Of a stretch of 64,000 bases of DNA, positions 61,345-64,000 are shown piece after piece. The DNA is taken from positions 1-64,000 of the forward strand of contig NZ_BMVK01000002.1 of assembly GCF_014650675.1 (NCBI RefSeq), written 5' to 3'. The notes below the pieces were generated by a model. It searched no databases and was not told the origin of the DNA. It saw only the letters and a program-made list of their open reading frames with translations. Source of the stretch: Streptomyces anulatus (GTDB lineage Bacteria > Actinomycetota > Actinomycetes > Streptomycetales > Streptomycetaceae). Position numbers and translations under genes: made by a program. How positions within the stretch are numbered: position 1 is the stretch's first letter; every line of letters begins with the position of its first letter.

Positions 61345-62271
61345 TCAGCCCTTGGTGAGGATCGAGCGGCCGAAGAACAGCAGGTTGGCCGGCTTCTCCG
61401 CGAGGCGGCGCATGAAGTATCCGTACCAGTCGGTGCCGTACGCCGTGTAGACGCGCATCCGGTGGCCCTCGGCCGCGAGCCGGACGTGCTCGTCGCTGCG
61501 GATGCCGTACAGCATCTGGAACTCGTACTCATCCAGTTTGCGCCCGGCCTGGCGGCCCAGCTCCTGGGCGATGGCGATGAGACGGGGATCGTGGGACCCG
61601 ATCATCGGGTAGCCCTCGCCCTCCATCAGGATCCTGGTGATGCGGACGTACGCCTTGTCGATCTCGGCCTTGTCCTGGTACGCGACGGAGGCGGGCTCCT
61701 TGTAGGCGCCCTTCACGATGCGTACGCGGCTGCCCGCGGCGGCGAGCCTGCGGGCGTCGTCCTCGGTGCGGAACAGATAGGACTGGATGACGCAGCCGGT
61801 CTCCGGGAAGTCCTTCCGCAGCTCCTCGTGGATGGCGAACATCGAGTCGAGGGTGGTGTGGTCCTCGGCGTCCAGGGTGACCGTGGTGCCGATGGCGGCA
61901 GCGGCCTCGACGACCGGGCGCACATTGGCGAGGGCCAGCTCGTGGCCGTTCTCCAGCGCCTGGCCGAACATGGACAGCTTCACGGACATCTCGGCGCGGG
62001 TGCCCAGGCCGAGGTCCTTCAGGCGCTCCACGAGCTCCAGATACGCGTCGCGGGCGGCCTCGGCCTGCGCGGGGGTGGTGATGTCCTCGCCGACGACGTC
62101 GAGCGTGACCTCCAGACCCTTGTCCGCGGCGTCCTCGACGATCGGCACGACCTGGTCGACGGTCTCCCCGGCGATGAAGCGGTCGACGACCTGCTTGGTG
62201 CCGGGCGCGGCCGAGACGAACCGGCGCATCTTGTCGCTGCGCGATGCGGCGAGAATCACGGGACCCAGCAC
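61345..62271 (-). CDS. putB: Proline dehydrogenase (monofunctional)
   Basis: 308 residues from GTG at 62271, with GGAGG 8 bases upstream; in-frame starts further up lack a ribosome site and would make an odd extension. MFGQALENGHELA, DAEDHTTLDSM, RIVKGAYKEP and MLYGIRSDE are the FAD-barrel marks. The enzyme oxidises proline to P5C and passes electrons to the respiratory chain. It leads the putB-pruA operon, which is divergent from the PucR-type regulator gene. Confidence 0.96.
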   Translation of the reverse strand: MLGPVILAASRSDKMRRFVSAAPGTKQVVDRFIAGETVDQVVPIVEDAADKGLEVTLDVVGEDITTPAQAEAARDAYLELVERLKDLGLGTRAEMSVKLSMFGQALENGHELALANVRPVVEAAAAIGTTVTLDAEDHTTLDSMFAIHEELRKDFPETGCVIQSYLFRTEDDARRLAAAGSRVRIVKGAYKEPASVAYQDKAEIDKAYVRITRILMEGEGYPMIGSHDPRLIAIAQELGRQAGRKLDEYEFQMLYGIRSDEHVRLAAEGHRMRVYTAYGTDWYGYFMRRLAEKPANLLFFGRSILTKG

Positions 62272-62415
62272 GGGGCACCTCCACGAATGTACGGACGAAG
62301 GGCCGTAACGGTACGAACGTGAACGGACCGGTACGGCACGGATAACCACCGTGAAATCTAGGGACCGCTCCGATCCTGTGCCATCGACACCTGTCACGCA
62401 TCCGTGGCCGCCATC

Positions 62416-62431
62416 TCAGACATCTGTCTGA
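62416..62431. promoter_or_regulatory. Palindrome TCAGACATCTGTCTGA
   Basis: A near-perfect 16-bp palindrome: 7-bp arms about TC, 20 bases before the PucR start. It lies in the divergent putB/pucR region, so it may be the regulator's own site. Confidence 0.65.
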
Positions 62432-62451
62432 AGGGGTGCGAGAATGGCGGA

Positions 62452-63600
62452 GTGACAGGCGATTACCAGGAACTGGTCGACGAGATCTCGGCCCTCCTCG
62501 ACGCCCCGGCCACCCTGGAGAACCGGGATTTCGGCCTGGTCGCCTTCGGAGCCCACGACAGCGACGACGACTCCGCGATGGACCCGGTCCGCACCCGCTC
62601 GATCCTGACCCGGCGGTCCACGCCCGCCGTGCGCGCCTGGTTCGAGGGGTTCGGCATCACCCGGGCGACCGGCCCCGTCCGGATTCCCGCCGCCCCCGAG
62701 GCCGGGGTGTTCCGGGACCGCATCTGCCTTCCCGTACGCCATCGGGGTGTCGTCCTCGGTTACGTCTGGCTCCTCGACGCCGATCCCGGCCCGACCGACG
62801 AGCAGCTGACCGCCGCGATGGAGGTCGCCGCCCGGATCGGGGCGCTGCTCTCCGACGAGGCGCGGGCGGGCGCCGACCTGTCGCGGGAGTTCGGCGCGGT
62901 GCTCACGGCGGGCCCCGGCCGGCAGCGCGACACCGCCGTCGCCGCGCTGGGCGAGGCTCTGGGGCAGGACGCGGAGGGGCTGCACACGATGGTGTGCGTG
63001 ACCCCGTGGGTGGATGACACGCCCTCGGTACGGGGGGTGGCCTCGGCGGCCGCGCTGGCGACGGTCGCCGCGCCGGGGGCCGCCGGACCCCTGTCGCTGG
63101 CCGCGCTCGTCCGGCTGCGCGCACCGGACCGCCTCGACCCGGCCCTGAGCGCCGCGGACCGGCTGCGCACCGGCGCGGGCCCGGCCGCCACCGGGGGGAT
63201 CGCCACGCCGCGCCGGGGCCTGGACGAGCTGACGGTCTCCTGGCGCGAGGCCACGGCGGCGGCCCGCGCGGCACGGGCCGAGCCCCGCCTCGGCCCGGTC
63301 GCCCGCTGGTCGGCGATCGGCCCGTACCGCCTGCTGACCGCCCTCCCGGGCACCGGCGACGACCCCGGGGACCCGGCGGTCGCCCCGCTGCTGACCTCGC
63401 CGCACCGGGAGCTGGCACACACCGCCGAGGTGTTCCTGGACCGCGCGGGCCAGGCGGGCCGGACGGCCGCCGCGCTGGGCATCCACCGCCAGACGCTGTA
63501 CTACCGGCTCTCCCGGATCCAGCAGATCACCGGCCTCGACCTGAACGACGGCGAGGACCGGCTGCTGCTGCACATGGCGGTGAAACGGGCCCGGCTGTAG
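62452..63600 (+). CDS. PucR-family regulator of proline catabolism
   Basis: 382 residues from GTG at 62452. The N-terminal half has a GAF/DUF-like sensing part ([19 protein letters not shown]). The C-terminal PucR HTH is [36 protein letters not shown] (about 340-375). The placement next to putB-pruA suggests it turns proline use on; I recall a comparable regulator called PutR in Streptomyces, but have not checked it. AAGGGG upstream supports the start, about 14 bases away. Confidence 0.9.
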   Translation: MTGDYQELVDEISALLDAPATLENRDFGLVAFGAHDSDDDSAMDPVRTRSILTRRSTPAVRAWFEGFGITRATGPVRIPAAPEAGVFRDRICLPVRHRGVVLGYVWLLDADPGPTDEQLTAAMEVAARIGALLSDEARAGADLSREFGAVLTAGPGRQRDTAVAALGEALGQDAEGLHTMVCVTPWVDDTPSVRGVASAAALATVAAPGAAGPLSLAALVRLRAPDRLDPALSAADRLRTGAGPAATGGIATPRRGLDELTVSWREATAAARAARAEPRLGPVARWSAIGPYRLLTALPGTGDDPGDPAVAPLLTSPHRELAHTAEVFLDRAGQAGRTAAALGIHRQTLYYRLSRIQQITGLDLNDGEDRLLLHMAVKRARL

Positions 63601-63631
63601 GGCACGACCGTGCGGGGGCCGTGCGGGCCCG

Positions 63632-64000
63632 TCACTTGCCGAAGCGGCGTTCCCGGTTCGCGTACGAGCGCAGCGCGCGCAGGAAGTCCACGTGGCGGAA
63701 GGCCGGCCAGTAGCAGTCCACCCAGTGCATCTCGGCGTAGGCGGACTGCCAGAGGAGGAAGCCGGACAGCCGCTGCTCCCCGGAGGTGCGGATGATGAAG
63801 TCGGTGTGGTCGGCCACGGGCGAGTAGAGGTGCCGGGAGATGTCGTCGATCCCGAACCGGGCGACCAGTTCGGCCGGGTCGCCACCGGCCGCGATGTGCT
63901 CCTCGAAGGCGCTCTTCACGGCGTCGACGATCTCGCGCCGGCCGCCGTAGCCGACCGCCACGTCCACCTTGAGGCCGCCGCGCCCGGCCGTGGCGTCGGT
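63632..64000 (-). CDS. uppS: Cis-prenyltransferase (isoprenyl diphosphate synthase), C-terminal part
   Basis: The last 122 residues of a UppS-family enzyme; the start lies beyond the right edge. DVAVGYGGRREIVDAV, then the diphosphate-binding RTSGEQRLSGFLLWQSAYAEMHWVDCYWPAF, are family-specific. The Asn usual in RxSNF is Gly here. The enzyme makes Z-polyprenyl diphosphate carriers for cell-wall synthesis; streptomycetes have more than one, so whether this is the undecaprenyl one cannot be said. Confidence 0.92.
   Translation of the reverse strand, partial: TDATAGRGGLKVDVAVGYGGRREIVDAVKSAFEEHIAAGGDPAELVARFGIDDISRHLYSPVADHTDFIIRTSGEQRLSGFLLWQSAYAEMHWVDCYWPAFRHVDFLRALRSYANRERRFGK

Overview
The window is about 72% GC or higher. 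Its genes use GTG and TTG starts freely, overlap by ATGA or GTGA, carry purine-rich ribosome binding sites, and are often separated by long perfect GC hairpins. Gene content (FecCD siderophore uptake with DtxR/IdeR-type iron boxes, GH64 and GH101 enzymes, streptogrisin-type protease, XRE/DUF397 pairs, leuB-ilvE-cimA near putB-pruA) points to a Streptomyces chromosome. From memory, the order accB ... cimA ... ilvE ... leuB ... pruA-putB resembles the S. coelicolor SCO5535 to SCO5518 region; this is recall, not a search result. No rRNA, tRNA, CRISPR array, insertion sequence or attachment site was recognised.

Layout. 1-442: 5' part of an acyl-CoA carboxylase beta subunit gene. 0.7-8.7 kb: secreted enzymes (GH101 endo-alpha-N-acetylgalactosaminidase, GH64 beta-1,3-glucanase, a peptidoglycan-binding protein, a zinc-peptidase-like protein) and a YceI protein. 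8.7-13.7 kb: an iron-siderophore ABC importer with iron boxes and a divergent flavoprotein. 13.9-31.6 kb: a mixed accessory stretch holding GNAT and Nudix enzymes, a LysE exporter behind an Arg-rich leader ORF, catalase, a flavin oxidoreductase, a WhiJ-like XRE/DUF397/ATPase group, AraC and TetR regulators, an imine-reductase-like enzyme, a YdcF membrane protein, a large secreted protein, an HExxH protein with an eCIS-cargo-like N-terminus, and a Gly-rich membrane protein.

31.7-43.3 kb is a beta-glucan use locus, all on the minus strand: LacI regulator, family 5 binding lipoprotein, two ATPases, two permeases, GH1 and a large modular GH3. An identical 14-bp palindrome lies just before the GH3 start and, 30 kb away, before GH64, suggesting one regulon: GH64 and GH3 cut glucan outside, the importer brings in oligomers, and GH1 finishes them.

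43.5-50.2 kb carries branched-chain amino acid genes (cimA, ilvE, leuB) with an agmatine deiminase/TetR pair between. The 480-nt cimA leader holds a mini-ORF with two consecutive rare ATT Ile codons, a strong T6 terminator and a perfect 23-bp long-range inverted repeat, so it looks like an isoleucine-responsive leader.

50.2-56.7 kb holds the most unusual system: a three-gene overlapping operon encoding a 1701-residue protein (caspase-like protease, helical region, HSP90-type ATPase, tandem helical modules), a zinc-ribbon protein and a three-helix membrane protein. It resembles predicted NTP-dependent biological-conflict (immune) systems and has a G10 tract at its ribosome binding site. 56.8-64 kb: an AAC(2')-like acetyltransferase, a secreted S1 protease, a nitroreductase, proline catabolism (putB-pruA with a PucR regulator) and the 3' part of a cis-prenyltransferase gene.
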